A DNA stretch of 64,000 nt from Ilex aquifolium. Its lineage: Eukaryota > Streptophyta > Magnoliopsida > Aquifoliales > Aquifoliaceae. Position numbers and translations under genes: made by a program. Below, in pieces: positions 23,938 to 36,498 of the stretch. Below the pieces are notes generated by a model. That model was not told the DNA's origin, made no database searches, and was given only the letters and a program-made list of their open reading frames with translations. Within the stretch, counting starts at the first letter, position 1. Each line of letters starts with the position of its first letter. The stretch is from NCBI GenBank assembly GCA_951799425.1, contig OX637399.1:33081701-33145700 (forward strand), written 5' to 3'.

Positions 23938-24540
23938 GTTAGAGGTGGGTGTACATCAATCTGGTTCTCGCATTTTTTTCCGAAGCAATTTTTTCTTTTA
24001 TCTAATTCAAATGGTAAATATTCCCTACAGGTGGAAAGAAAGGGAAAAGAAAGGAGCCGGCACCTCCAGCAACACTACAGGGCAAGCTATAGATTCTCAA
24101 GAAATGAGGTATACTCCTTTTAAACATACTGAAAGTTTTTTTTTTTTTTTCCTTGATGGCCATTATACAAAAAATGATGCATGCAAGAGGACTGAAGCAA
24201 TTTGTACCTAAAAACTTAGTCTCATATGTCATGAACCTTTGTAGATAATTGTACACATTACTTTTAAACATCCCTTACATATACTGTTCATCACCAGTTA
24301 AAACCCATACTTAGGACCAAAAGAGCCTACTTTTTGGAGGGAAATAGAGAGTTATTGAGTTCGATGGCTCTCTCTCGAACCTTACTTTGTCCGGAGTTTG
24401 GCCCTTTTTAAGGTCTGAGGAGACTTATTGACTTGAAAAGCCCTTATTTTAGGACAAATCAGTCATGATTGTGGTTGCTTGAACAGGGGAGGAATTTGAA
24501 AGGCTGTGCTGGTTCCATTTATGCAAAATACTATGTTAGT
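23938..24540 (+). other. 3' UTR region, possibly spliced
   Basis: After the stop there is a donor-like gaggtggg at 23945, an exon-like block at 24031-24108 (ctacag| ... gag|gtatac), and another acceptor-like ttgaacag at about 24486. This suggests introns in the 3' UTR, but only transcripts could confirm it. Confidence 0.4.
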
Positions 24541-25396
24541 ATTTATATTATTTGGTTAGACTCATCTCTAATATTTTAAAATAATTGGAGGATTTTTTAA
24601 TTTATGTAGATAGTGAGAATTTATCTACGTCAGTAAATTTTATTTCATTAAAACTTTATTTTCAATTTCAAAAATTCAAAAATCAAAATAAACTAAACTG
24701 CTGATGTGGATAGATCTATTGTGTGTGGATGAGATTGGACAACTTTTCCCTACCTTATCAAGGTTGCACTTGTTTTAACACTATAAAATGTGCAGGTTAT
24801 AATCCAGATTTGTTCAAGAAGTCCTACAATAAACCCATTTGCAATTTTATCTTCTTTTTTCTCCTTTTTTTCATTGTGAATTTTGGTTGGCAAGAATTAC
24901 CTCCTTTGTAAAAATTCCAAAATGAACACGATAAGCGAATACTGCACCAATAATTCTACGGTACAAAAAAAGTGAGTACTACATCAAAATTAATTTGAAA
25001 CGTTGATTTTGATTAAATTGATTTGCTGCTATAAAAGTAAAAATAAAATAAAATAAAAAAAATTGTGTTAAATATTTAGTAAATAAAAAAATGAAAATAT
25101 TATACAGAAAATTACTTTATAGAAAACGGGCATTCTGGTGTCTAAATAAACTAGAGGTGACCCGTGCCTACAACATAAGTAAGAAGTGATGGATTAGAGG
25201 GAATGGGGGAATTCAATATGAATGATTTTGAGAGAGATGTTAGTGACTGTTAGATGAGTTTATTTGAAACCGTTGGATTGACTTATTGAAACCTATCCTA
25301 TTTTATATTATAGATGGTTAAACTCTCCTCCAAATCAGGCACTCTATTTACCCGTCACTAAAAGCAGTTGTTTGTCTTTAGAACCAATCTAATTTA
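24541..25396. other. Intergenic, nothing recognised
   Basis: AT-rich without clear genes or element ends. Confidence 0.5.
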
Positions 25397-25660
25397 CTAA
25401 ATTCAACTCAAACTTCATCCCAATTATTTGGGGTCGATTACTTGAATTGTGTTTTTCCTGTGTACTCTTTGAAAAGCTGTATTTTCTATTAAACGATAAG
25501 TTATCATATCATTTTTTACTATCTCATTCAAAACTAATTTGACTACCTATATTTCTCACACTACTATATATGTGTATCAATTTACTCATTCTAAATGGAA
25601 AATCATCTCAACTTTGAATCATCCTCTTGGCTACTACTAGTTTTGATACAAATCACCTTT
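25397..25660 (-). mobile_element. Degenerate LINE-like (RTE-type) 3' fragment, copy 1
   Basis: Contains catcccaattatttggggtc, the reverse complement of the gaccccaaa...gggat end common to plant RTE-like LINEs, then gataagttatcatatcattt, which aligns with the fragment at 61413-61640. Identification rests on memory of the repeat; the match between the two fragments is visible here. Confidence 0.45.
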
Positions 25661-26181
25661 CCAATTTCAAAACCAGGCTCAAATTGTAGACAATAAAAAA
25701 AAAAAATCTTCATACTTCCAGAAGTTGAAATGCATATAAATCATTCATGCTAGAACTTGACAAAGCTTATCTCAAAAAAGAGAAGAAAATAAAAGAAAAC
25801 CAAATGGCTTCCAGTAAATAACGGCTATCTTCTTGCATCTTCCCTACCTGTTCACTTCGGATGCTTTTTAAACAGGTCTATTCAAGAGAAGAGTTGCGGA
25901 CCAGCATATTCTCTACCAAAACAACAAAATACATCCACAAAGGGAGAAAATGTACTCAATTTCCAATATACGGTGCCATTTCCTCTCAAGTACCGAGAGA
26001 GCGTATTAAAAAAAATTATTCAACTAAATTCTTACTAAGGCAGCAAGCCAAAGATGATCTCACAGGGATTTCAAATAAACATAGACTAAAAGTCTCAAGT
26101 AAAAAAATGAATTAAATATCATAGAGCCTAAGCCTTGAAACAAAATGGGCTCAACCCTGTCGATCAGCCCGCATAATTTGC
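25661..26181. other. Intergenic, nothing recognised
   Basis: An 84-codon open frame (25861-26115, +) has a coding-like length but no recognised motif and no clear exon borders. Confidence 0.4.
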
Positions 26182-26512
26182 GGGGCTTTTTGCACTCTCC
26201 ATCCTGAAAGATTTCAAAATTCTTATTTTTTATTTTTAAATATTAAATTTTTCATATTGCACTCTCAATATATCAAAAATATTGCACCTTCAATATATTA
26301 AAAGTATTGCAATGTGACCCTTCGGTTAGTTTCCGTTATTTTCTTCCCAAAAGCCAACCCATTGACAATGACGAAAAAACTAATAAAAAGTTAACAGGAT
26401 GACCACATTACAGTACTTTTGATACATTGAGAGTGTAATGTGAAAAAATTAATCTTTAAGCGTATAAAGTGAAAAACTTAAAATCTTTCAGGGTGCAAAG
26501 TAAAATTCGCCC
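26182..26512. mobile_element. Foldback MITE-like inverted repeat (about 330 bp)
   Basis: The two halves are imperfect inverted copies: gcactctccatcctgaaagatt with aatctttcagggtgcaaag, and attgcactctcaatatatca with tgatacattgagagtgtaat. Ends are ggggcttttt / aaaattcgccc. No target duplication was resolved, so the family is left open. It lies just beyond the 3' end of the coiled-coil gene. Confidence 0.7.
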
Positions 26513-27012
26513 TAACTGCCTTCCTGGGCCCCACTTGGGTCCGTGCTCCAGCTGCATTGTAACACAGCTCCTCTGTCCCTGTAGGTGTAGGCTGATATTT
26601 GTACTTTTCTCTAAAAAAAACCACTAAAATGCTGCAAACAAAAGGCCATCTATATTGCACAGATTCTAGCAATGCCATTTCATAGCATCCAACTGTAGTA
26701 ATTTTGGTTTGCCAAATTCGCCAATACAAAAAGGATCAGATGGGCCCAATAGGCGCTTAAATCGATCATGGATCCGAGATTTGTCTTCAAAATAAGTTTT
26801 AGATAAATCGTAAACTTGAAAACAACGTACGTTCAGATGAAAAATGGATAAACACAAAATATGCAATTGCCAAAGTCATACCATTCTGTATATTATAAAA
26901 GATTAAGAAACCTAATCAACCTTTGTAGAGGAGTCAATTGAATAATATGTAAAACTACAGCTCTTTACAACTTCTACCTCGAGATTAAAAGCTGTTGAAA
27001 AATCATTGCACC

Positions 27013-30000
27013 TCACTTGGATCCTAACTGGCGATCAGCCTCCTGTAATGCTCGGACAAGATGGGTTACACGATATTGGAGCTTTGCATTCTCTGCAGCA
27101 AGCTGTTGTACCTCTTTCAGAGCCTGAAGTTACAAATATAGAGATTTTAGCTCAGCAGCCAACGTACTTTCTAGCTGAGAAAGGGAAGATGTGCAAAGAA
27201 GCAACGCTATGTGCACCAAATCACTTGCAGCCGTTGGATCAATAGGTTCCATCACTAATCTAACGACTGCGGTTGATTTGGTGCAAGTTTTTGTGCACAA
27301 ATTTGGTGCACATATAATTATCCTACGCAAAGTCATACAACCTTTTCTCTTTCTGAAACCTGCTCAGCTTTTACATCTTCCAACTTTGACTGTAGGTCAC
27401 TAACCATCTTGAGTAATTCCTCATTTCCTGATTCTAAAGGGGAAAAAAACAAAAATATAAGGATAATAAGGAAATGAAATAGAAAACTAACATCTACGTG
27501 GGACACATAAAAATTTAGATAGTGCTAGGAAGTATACCTCCCTTACTAGCAAGTGCAGCTTCAAGTCTTGCCAAGCGGTCCTTTATTTCAAACCAGAAAA
27601 AATTAGTGAAATCTTGGGGATAACAGCAGCAAAAATAAAATACAAGTCAAATCATATATCTATAATTCTTTCAAAGATTTCCATCTGAACCATAATTGGA
27701 AGTGTGGATCAAAATACAACCATTTAAAAGGGAAAAAAATGAATATTTCACCCATATAATATAACTATTTGTAAACAGTATAACTATCATGCCATTCTAT
27801 TTTCCCTATTTCAGTAATTATATATTCAGACTCTTCCTAGCACAAATCCCTTACTCAATCCAGTAAAATTGAATACTTACGCAAGTTTTCTAGATTATTT
27901 ACTGTAATCACCAATTCACCAATAGATGTTTGGTAAAATTAGAAAGTAAAGAATTACAAATGGTTATATTCGTGAAATTATAGAAGTAGCACCAATAGGA
28001 CATAAATTAAGAGAGAATCGACAACGGTAATTTAGGCTTATTTATAGAAGACCTAATCCTGCATCACAAAGAAAGAGTGAGGTGATACCTATCGATGCAA
28101 ATGCAAAAGATAGAGGTAAATCAAAATAAGCTCTGAATGAGATGATAAAAAAATATTATAGTTTGCTATTTAACCACGTATATAGCCTATTATAAAACAC
28201 AATAGATAAATAAAATTCATTTGGGATAAAGTTGTGTTGAGTTGTTGAGTGCTCACCAATCCACCGAAGCCAACATATTGAAGGAACCCATCATCTATTG
28301 CCTTACAATTCTTTGTATAAGTTGTTACATGGTGGTGGTGCTCATGATGACAAAGTGTTTTGTATAGAAGTATTCTTACAAAAATAGAGTTTCCATTTTT
28401 TCGCTTTTATTTATTGACTTATTTAAGAGGTACATCTACTTTTAACTTATTCGAGAATAATTTGAATAAGTATTTCCAAACACTATTTTTTTATAGTACA
28501 TATGAGAAGTCATAGGTTCTAGTAGCACTTTTTCTAAATCATCTCAAACAGAACGCAAATTTGTTATGTCTCACCCAATAACATGGGTTGTCTAGGCACG
28601 ATTTAACTATTGCAATTGGTGACGAATAAGACTCTTAAGGTTTCCCAACAAGGCTTTCTTTCCACTCCTCTCTAAAATCTTAGCTTACTCTCGTGGTATT
28701 AGATATAAACATGAGAGAGTGCAAGGCCAGGATCGTTGGATGAGTCATGGATAACTACAAAAAGGGATTTCCTACCAAAAAAATTACAAAAACGGAGGAA
28801 GACAAAATCCTTAAATTGTTTGTGATTGAAACTGGTCGAAGTTTTCTTAACAAGTGTGAATGATTTAAGGAACTCATTAAGAGCATGGAATGCATTACTA
28901 CAATCTTTATAACAAAAATATGAATACATGTGCAAACGAAACCTTAGAAGCACGGACACGAACTGCAACACACAATACGGATACGACACAGATACATCGA
29001 TATGAAAATTTTCATATAAGTAGGACACAAACACGTTGAGAGACACGATGAATATTAGATATCTATTTTATACAAATGTATATATAAGAAAATGATAACA
29101 TTTTCAATCAACTAAGGGTACAAAAATCTAAAAATAATAAGATATTAACTGCAAATCATTAATGTAACAATCCCACCATATCACATGATCTTAATCATAA
29201 TAATCATTCAATTCAACTTTTCCACAATACCAACATTTCTCATCATGAAATCACAATAAAAAATAAAGTTTCAATCATATCAATAAAAATCATCTTAAAA
29301 TCCATAATCCAAGATTAATAATAGCTAAAATTATAATTTAAAAAAGTGCAAATTTTGGTCACAGAGAATCATCTGAATCTAGTGATGAAAGTCTCGTTCT
29401 CTTCCTCTCTTATCTTTTTTTTGCTAGGAGCTAGAGCTTTTCTTTTCTCTTGGTCAATATTTGCTATGCCTCACAAACTGTTGAACAATCCCAGAACGAA
29501 CTAATCAAATCTCAGTCATAAGTCTTTTCATATCACAACTGCGACCCCTATCTCTTTAAAATAATAAAAATAATCCTATTTATACAGTCACCTAACATGT
29601 TTTAAACATTTGATAAAAAAACATGTCCTCAGTGTGAGCTGTGCTCTTTGTGTTACATATCCTCGTGTCTGGGAACAAGAGTTCCAACATGTCCGAAACA
29701 CATCCGTGCCCCACACATGTCCAACACCGACACTCTAGTTTAAATTAGGTCTCTGTGATTCCTACCCCATAACTAGTACTATAATATATGGCCGTGCATC
29801 TGCACTATGTGAAAGCAAAAATCTATCTAAGAATAAGAAGAACAAATTAGAAAAATATCATTCATAACCTATGTCAAAATTCAACCACCAACTCTAATTG
29901 GTATCTATGCCCAGAATTAGTTCCAATAATAAATCCGAAATTCATTCCACAACTGGCGCTTTTATCCAACCCCTCTGGATTCTCCATCACAACCAAAAAA

Positions 30001-30624
30001 TTACGTTTGGTAGGGAAACAGAGGCAACATACAAAAACATGATGGGAACATAAGACCAATACATCATTTATTCAGAAAGCAAACATAAACAATAAAGGCA
30101 TACCACAAAAAACAAAGGTTAAAGAAAGAAACAAAAGCCTAATCAAAGATCATGAAACAAACATAAAAAAACTGAGCCAAACCACTGATATACAAAATAT
30201 TAGCCATCAAAGTGTTGCTATTTTCAGCAATTATTTTCCATATGAAAAATAAAGCAAACAACAAACATTACCGACATCTGAAGTACAAACAAATATAAAT
30301 GATCTAACCTCATGCACAGAATCCTAAGCAATCAAAGGTAAACAAGAGAAATTACAGCTTAACTAAGGTATTACATCGAATAATAAGAACGCAATGCATC
30401 AAACTGTGGCATAATCAAAAACCCAGAAATAATTGAAGATCGAACACAGCAGAAATTGGAACAATCTACATACTGATCAGAAAGAGAATGAAAACAACAC
30501 AGATGCTATAAGTATAGTGTATTCATATATATTGGATAGAGTTTGTAGTTAGGGAAACCTCTGCCTCAGAAGCTCTTTGGTAGAATGGTTTCAACACGTC
30601 TTGAAGATCATTTGGCGCCGCCAT
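27013..30624 (-). CDS. Small coiled-coil protein (103 aa), unknown function
   Basis: Four coding exons on the minus strand: 30559-30624, 27538-27580, 27342-27433 and 27013-27123, all phases consistent with GT-AG borders. The start ATG at 30624 gives MAAPNDLQDVLKPFYQRASE. Downstream of the first 20 residues the chain is a nearly continuous charged heptad pattern (RLARLEAAL, LLKMVSDLQSKLEDVK) ending in a leucine-zipper-like LAAENAKLQYRVTHLVRALQ. The closing segment resembles zipper tails of aminoacyl-tRNA synthetase complex proteins, but I do not claim that homology. No signal peptide, membrane segment or catalytic motif. Exon 2 is only 43 nt, and intron 1 is 2,978 bp and contains a transposon copy. 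The 3' UTR probably continues to about 26.7 kb. Existence of the gene is well supported by the four matched exons; its role is not known. Confidence 0.78.
28945..29738 (-). mobile_element. Non-autonomous TIR element, intron family, copy 1
   Basis: Starts ttagaagcacggacacg and ends acatgtccaacaccgacact; the same ends in the opposite order occur at 40535-41014 and 56778-58055. It lies in intron 1 of the coiled-coil gene. No coding capacity and no clear target duplication for this copy. Confidence 0.65.
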
Positions 30625-30662
30625 TTTGCACTGCCCTAGATTCGGGCAAAGTCAAGCTCACA

Positions 30663-30688
30663 TACACACAAACACACACACACACACA
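30663..30688. repeat. (CA)n microsatellite in 5' UTR/promoter of coiled-coil gene
   Basis: Run of ca dinucleotides about 40 bases upstream of the start codon on the minus strand (GT-repeat in the transcript sense). Confidence 0.8.
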
Positions 30689-31165
30689 GAGTTGCTCAGA
30701 GTATGGATATACAACTGTAGAACTGTCGCAATTTCTTTGATATAGGGAGGGCCGAGGGGTTCGGTGTGAATTTACGAAAGAACCCTTTTAGATTGGCTTG
30801 AATGGTAAAAATTGGAATTTTCAAACATAATTTTCTAGTTTTTACAATAAAATGAATTTTTTTTTTATGGTTCAAAATAGTTATGATATTATCTGCAGAT
30901 TCAAAAAAAATTGACACAAAATTAATAAATTTTAGTTTAGTCTGGCGAGAGTCCGATGATAAAATGATGGGCTCTTTATCCTTATCAAATAAATATGTCG
31001 ACCGAACTGCTAAACATGATTTATATTTCACTTGTAACCAATATGAACGTGATTATATATGACTAGCAATGCACCACGTGCGTTGCACGTGAATAATTTT
31101 TGTATACAAAATATTAGTAAAAAATATTATGTATATGTTGTTTATCCGGTTTCAGAGGGGTGTTT

Positions 31166-31220
31166 GAGAGAGAGAGGGGGGAAGGAGAGAGAGAGGGGGG
31201 GGGGGAAGGAGAGAGAGAAA
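31166..31220. repeat. Purine tract (GA/G-rich)
   Basis: gagaga and g-runs over about 55 bp near the 3' hairpin of Helitron copy 2; low complexity. Confidence 0.8.
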
Positions 31221-31634
31221 ATAAAAGGTTTTCAAACGAGATGGTGGGAGAAAGAAGTTAAAAGGTTTTCTAATTGGTTTGTATGGCGGTCGAAGGACTT
31301 TTGTCCCGTTTTCTGAGAAAGGGAACATGTTCAAAAACAAGGTTAAACAAAAGAAAATTAAGAGACATAAATGATGACGCTGTTTATTTAGTTTTCGACA
31401 GACAATCATTTAGTTGAGGATAGGAAAATGTCGGAAAGTATATTACTATGTTATAAATGATGTTATAAATCATAGTTAATACATAATGGAAGAGTCATGA
31501 CCCTTTGTCTACCTAATTTCTTAATAATAATTAATATCAATGTACATATTATATTGATTTTTTTATCTAATCTGCACATATAATTGTGATTTATAGTTAT
31601 CTTATTCTACAGTTTTTTATTGAAATCTATGATT

Positions 31635-31822
31635 TTTGGTCCTAAAATATTCAATTATTGTTTAAATGATCCATAACCAGACAGTCCATTAAGTTTTTTA
31701 ACAAAAGTGATCATGTGTCATTCCGTCAGACAATATCACATAATCACTTATGTCAACAACTTAACAGACTGTCTGTGTATGGATCATTTAAACATTAACT
31801 AAACATTTTAGGGACAAAATTG
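31635..31822. repeat. Inverted repeat inside Helitron copy 2
   Basis: Arms of about 85 bp around a short centre: tgtttaaatgatccata..cagacagtc on the left pairs with gactgtctgtgtatggatcatttaaaca on the right. The outer parts (ggtcctaaaat / attttagggac) also pair. Possibly a foldback MITE carried along by the Helitron. Confidence 0.75.
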
Positions 31823-32512
31823 ATAAAATTGATACAATGAAGACCAAACTGTCAAAATATGTATATTTCAAGGACTAAAAGTACTATTAACTCTAAATTA
31901 TAATATATTACTCTATAATATATATTTTAAAAAATATTAAAATTCTAAAATTCAAGTTTTACTTAAAAATATACTATAATTTTTTTATATAAACTCTTAA
32001 TAAAACATGAAAAGGTTAGAATGATTGAAGAATTATGTTGATTTAATATAAATTATTTTAATAAAATATTATTTTTTATCTTAAAAATAAAATGGTTAAA
32101 ATTTTGGATAAAAAAAATACACATATGTAAGTATAATGTTATCTTTATATGTAAAATGAATAATATTATATTGATAAATTTTTTGAAGATTTTTTGAACG
32201 TTTTATTTAAAATTAGAGTGATACATATATTTTTTAAAGGTAACAGAGCCAATTAAAAAGTTTCATAGATATTGATATTTATACATAGTAAATAAATAAT
32301 TAAAAGAGATGTTGGGAATAATTTATAGATTTAAATACATAAATATATGATGGTAATTTAGATATTTAACTATGGAAAGATAGTGTGGTATTTGAAATTC
32401 TTTATAAGAGTAAAGTAATGAATCAAAAAAATTTTATGCTAAGGCAAAAGTTTCATTCTTTATTAGTAGTATAAATGAAAAACAATACATATATATAGAC
32501 ATAATGTTGTCT

Positions 32513-33132
32513 TTATATTTGAAAATGGTAATGAAATATTGAATAAGTTTTTGAATACATTATTGAAAACTATAATGATGCATATAGTTTTTTAAGGGTA
32601 ACATAATCAATTAAAATTTTTCATAGATATTGATATTTATACAAATATAATAGAGAATTAAAAGTAATGGTAGAGGGTAATTTAAAATTTTAAATACATA
32701 AGGATGTAATTGTAATTTAGATATTTGACCATAGAAAGATAATATGGTATTTAGAATTTTTTATGAGGGTAAAATAGTGAATCAAAAGTTTTTCACTTAA
32801 GGTACTTTTATTAGTAGTATATATATATTTGAAAATGGTAATGAAATATTGAATAAGTTTTTGAATACATTCTTGAAAACTATAATGATGCATATAGTTT
32901 TTTAAGGGTAACATAATCAATTAAAATTTTTCATAGATATTGATATTTATACAAATATAATAGAGAATTAAAAGTAATGGTAGAGGGTAATTTAAAATTT
33001 TAAATACATAAGGATGTAATTGTAATTTAGATATTTGACTATAGAAAGATAATATGGTATTTAGAATTTTTTATGAGGGTAAAATAATGAATCAAAAGTT
33101 TTTCACTTAAGGTACTTTTATTAGTAGTATAG
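32513..33132. repeat. 310-bp tandem duplication at the Helitron 5' end
   Basis: Two head-to-tail copies with period exactly 310 bp (gaaaatggta at 32521 and 32831), differing at only a few positions. Each ends ttattagtagtat, the Helitron's own terminal sequence. A third, more diverged copy lies at about 32160-32473. Confidence 0.93.
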
Positions 33133-33133
33133 A

Positions 33134-33649
33134 TTACAAATGGTATTGTTTGAACAAATATAATATGACGCGACTTATTTGATCGCATCCATCGAGAAGT
33201 AGTTGAGAAGGAAAAAGTATAAAAAAATTGGATTTTCGAAGTAACACCTTCTAAAAACACATAAAAAATGAAAACTGAAAAATTGTAAGTTATAATAATT
33301 ATGCCCCAGTTTTATATTTTAATACAAAAAATTTTTTTATTGTTCTTGTTAGATCAATATTATAATTGATTAATTTCGTGGAGTCCATAGTAAGTTTTAA
33401 TATTTTTCATAGTTATGATGCTATCAAGGTGAAGATTCAAAAGCGTCATTGAAGGAATAAAATCAAGCGTCAAAGTAATATCATTCAAACTCCGTATGCA
33501 CCTTCATACTTAGGACAAATGTAATGACATAGACATGTAGATGAACTCTTAGTTATTTTAACTTAGGATGATTAGGATAAAAATGAAAATGGAAGAAATC
33601 CGAGTATGGCTCCTATGTGTTTTGAAAAGAAAAGTTTTTTTAAACAATT
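33134..33649. other. Intergenic, nothing recognised
   Basis: AT-rich; no gene or element ends seen. Confidence 0.5.
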
Positions 33650-34835
33650 GTGTTTTTAAAACATAGATTGAGCCATTACCAGATCTCTATTGAACATCGC
33701 CCCTTAGTGCTCAAGATGACAAGTTTGTTACTTAATTTTATGCTTTAAAAATCGGTAGGGACCGATCTATGTTCGCTAGCCTTCTCTAGAGAAATCTCTT
33801 TATGACTTAGGGAATAAAATAGAAAAATGTCATGGAGAAGTACAGAGCTCACTCGAGCTGTCCTTCATGGCCACTAGAGCAGTGTTCATGGTCACTTGAG
33901 TGATCAGTACTCCTGGTCATGATTGAAACATAATTTTCATTCTAGCGACACCACCCTATGATTGTCCTCTCACCGATCGAGCAGTCGTTCGTGAATGTAA
34001 ATTTTCTTGTTTACCAAGAGGTCCAAGACTACCCTTATAACGGACCTATAAATAGGGAGAACATTTTCTACAGCGAAGTTAAGCCTCTTATGAGATTTAT
34101 AAGAGATAAAATACATCTTCTACCTTGAGAGCTTCCGTCACTAACCTAGATCCCTAAACCTAAAGGTTACCACTAGGGATTCTACCTAACCTTACAAATT
34201 AGAGTTGAAAATCTTAATGGTTTAGTACCAAACCAATTGGTGTGTGCATACCACAGATCGTTGGTGTGCCCATGATTGTTCGAGGTCTAGATAAACCGTG
34301 TGGCGAGGTGTCCAAGTGAAGCTACGTATACGTCGAAGGAGGGCCTTTGGCGGAGAGACAATAAGGAAATGAGCATGTAGTCATGATATTGGTTAAGGTA
34401 TAAGACTTGAGTACTTGTATATTGACTTTATGAGTAATGGATTAAGTTTTGGTGAACCGAGAAGGTTCTACGCTGTTTTTCCATGTGAGAGTTTTTAGCG
34501 TCAACAAATCGTTTGTGTTCATATTGTTTATTTACATATAAACTTGTTATTGTTTGCATACACACACACTATGTGTTTGTTGATTTGAATGCTTGAGATA
34601 TAAATCAACCACAGTTGTGTTTGAATTTGGGTTTTTGGAGTCACTGTGAGATTGATTGCTTGAGTGAATTAATTGAAGATTAATTAACAATCAATCGTCA
34701 TGGTTAAGATGAGTTACGGTGACTAAAGGGGTTATCATTAATTGATATATTTGATTAAGAAAATGTAATTGTGGCCGTTTTAATTGGTAATCAATTGAAC
34801 TTAAAATTGAAAGACATGTTCACCCCCTTTAAGTA
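33650..34835 (+). mobile_element. Possible solo LTR or LTR remnant of a copia-type retrotransposon (fossil)
   Basis: Contains a TATA-like cctataaataggg at about 34045, repeated cactcgag/cacttgag words before it and a gacatgttcacccccttt stretch near the end. This style is common in long LTRs of plant Ty1/copia elements. The boundaries and family are not certain; no internal genes are attached. Confidence 0.35.
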
Positions 34836-34899
34836 AAGTATCTATTACTCCACATGTATGATTATGAGAGAAGATCTACATTGAGTTCTCCTATCGAAA

Positions 34900-36400
34900 C
34901 AACCGTTGTAAATATTACAATTACTTTATATATATATATATAAAAGTTAGGAAACTCTTTCTCTAGCATTTCTATATTCTCTTCTCTTTTTATAATTTTA
35001 TATTTTACATTATCTTAATTTTATAACACGTTATCAGCACGAAATTTTAACCAGAAAAGAGATGAGTAAGACATTTGTTGATGCTCTCTTGCTACTTGAA
35101 GATATTGATCGTGAATATTTCAAGGATGAAATCATTAGAGGTTTCATACAATCACTCTTGATATTATGGGTTAGAACTACTTATATCAAATTCCTGATAA
35201 GATTCACATTGATGTTATGAATCTTAAAAATTCAATTATAGAAGGAAACTAAGCATCCCTGAAGGATCACACAAATACAATAATTATTCTTCACCATCAT
35301 ATTTTTGAAGAATAAAGTTGATTATTTTGTGATAAAATACTCATATATTAATTGGAAAGATATGAGTTCTCGAAAATCTTAATTCTCTCAAACGCTTGAT
35401 GCACTTGAGATTGTAAGATCTAAACATACTTGAAATTATGTGAAAAAAATTCATGAAAAATATATGTTCGAAAAACAATAGACCACATTTTCATGATTCG
35501 AATGTGCTCCTATAATAACATATCAAGAAGGTAAATCCACAATGACTTGATATCATGTGGTTGGAAATAAAATAATAATGTTATGCTTTTAAGAAAAAAT
35601 GTCAATCTCATATGACCGAACATACATCATTCCTTGAAAAGAATGTGTTTAAACAGTCATGAAGAAAAATAGATTAATCTTAACTCTATATAATTCTTGA
35701 AAAACTAATTCATCCACGCTACGTTATATCTTGCACTTGCTATATTTCTTTAGCTTTATATTTTCTTACATCCTAATGTATTGTATTTTATGTATTTTCG
35801 TGATTATGGATATGACTTTGGTGGCTTGATAGAAATAACTACCTAAAAAATGGTGGTCATGATTCTTAAAATAATGATACTAGAATGAAGGTTACAAAAG
35901 AATCAATATTATGTTGTTATTTACCAAAAAAAAAAAAATTATGTTATTGTGAAAAATGAATGACAAAAATAAGATTACAAAATACAAAACGCGCCTAATA
36001 GCACAAGGGTTTCTGCAAAAATCCTGAATTGATTATAAAGAAACATGCTCACTTGTAATGAATGCAATTATATTTCAGTATCTTATTAGTCTTACAATCC
36101 CAGAAGGACTCAACATGCATCTTATGGACGTTGTTACTGCATATTTATATGAAAAGTTAAATATTAATATTTGTATAAAAGTCCCTGAAAAATTGCAATT
36201 GCTTGAAACAAACACGTTAAAATCACGAAACATATACTCAATTAAGTTGAGACGATCCTTATATAGATTAAAACAATCTGGAATAATGTGATATAATTGT
36301 CTGAGCGAGAATTTGATAAATGAATTTGGTAAATAAATATGGTAAATGAATGCTAACATGAAACTGAATGACTCAATCCATGTTACAGACATTATATTTT
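34900..36400 (+). mobile_element. Ty1/copia retrotransposon fossil (partial, broken)
   Basis: An LTR-end-like CT-rich stretch is followed by aacacgttatcagcacgaaa (about 35025-35043), the primer-binding-site context typical of one plant copia group. Degraded gag-like sequence follows, then a short reverse-transcriptase piece at 36058-36291 (LMDVVTAYLYEKL ... YSIKLRRSLYRLKQSG). Most of the element, including integrase and a 3' LTR, is absent. It is heavily broken and old. Confidence 0.75.
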
Positions 36401-36498
36401 CTTTTTTCTTTTTGGTTCACTAAGCATTTCCTTCCCAAGAATCTGCACACCTGCTGCTGACTCCTTTACTCAATTTTTTTGCAATGTGAGTGAGTCAG

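Larger units (their letters stand above)
31063..33133 (-). mobile_element. Non-autonomous Helitron, copy 2 (2,071 bp) with stacked 5' ends
   Basis: On the minus strand it starts TCTATACTACTAATAAAA (from 33133) and ends in a perfect hairpin CACGTGC-AAC-GCACGTG (31075-31091), then GTGCATTG and the canonical CTAG (31063-31066). It lies between A (31062) and T (33134), the Helitron target. It is homologous to copy 1 at 8401-9371 at both ends and over most of its body. The region next to the 5' end is present three times. A purine tract and an inverted repeat lie inside. It has no Rep/helicase gene. Confidence 0.9.

Noticed and set aside
26478-26866. Two minus-strand frames of 66-83 codons
   Set aside because: Overlap the foldback repeat and probable 3' UTR of the coiled-coil gene; no recognised motif.
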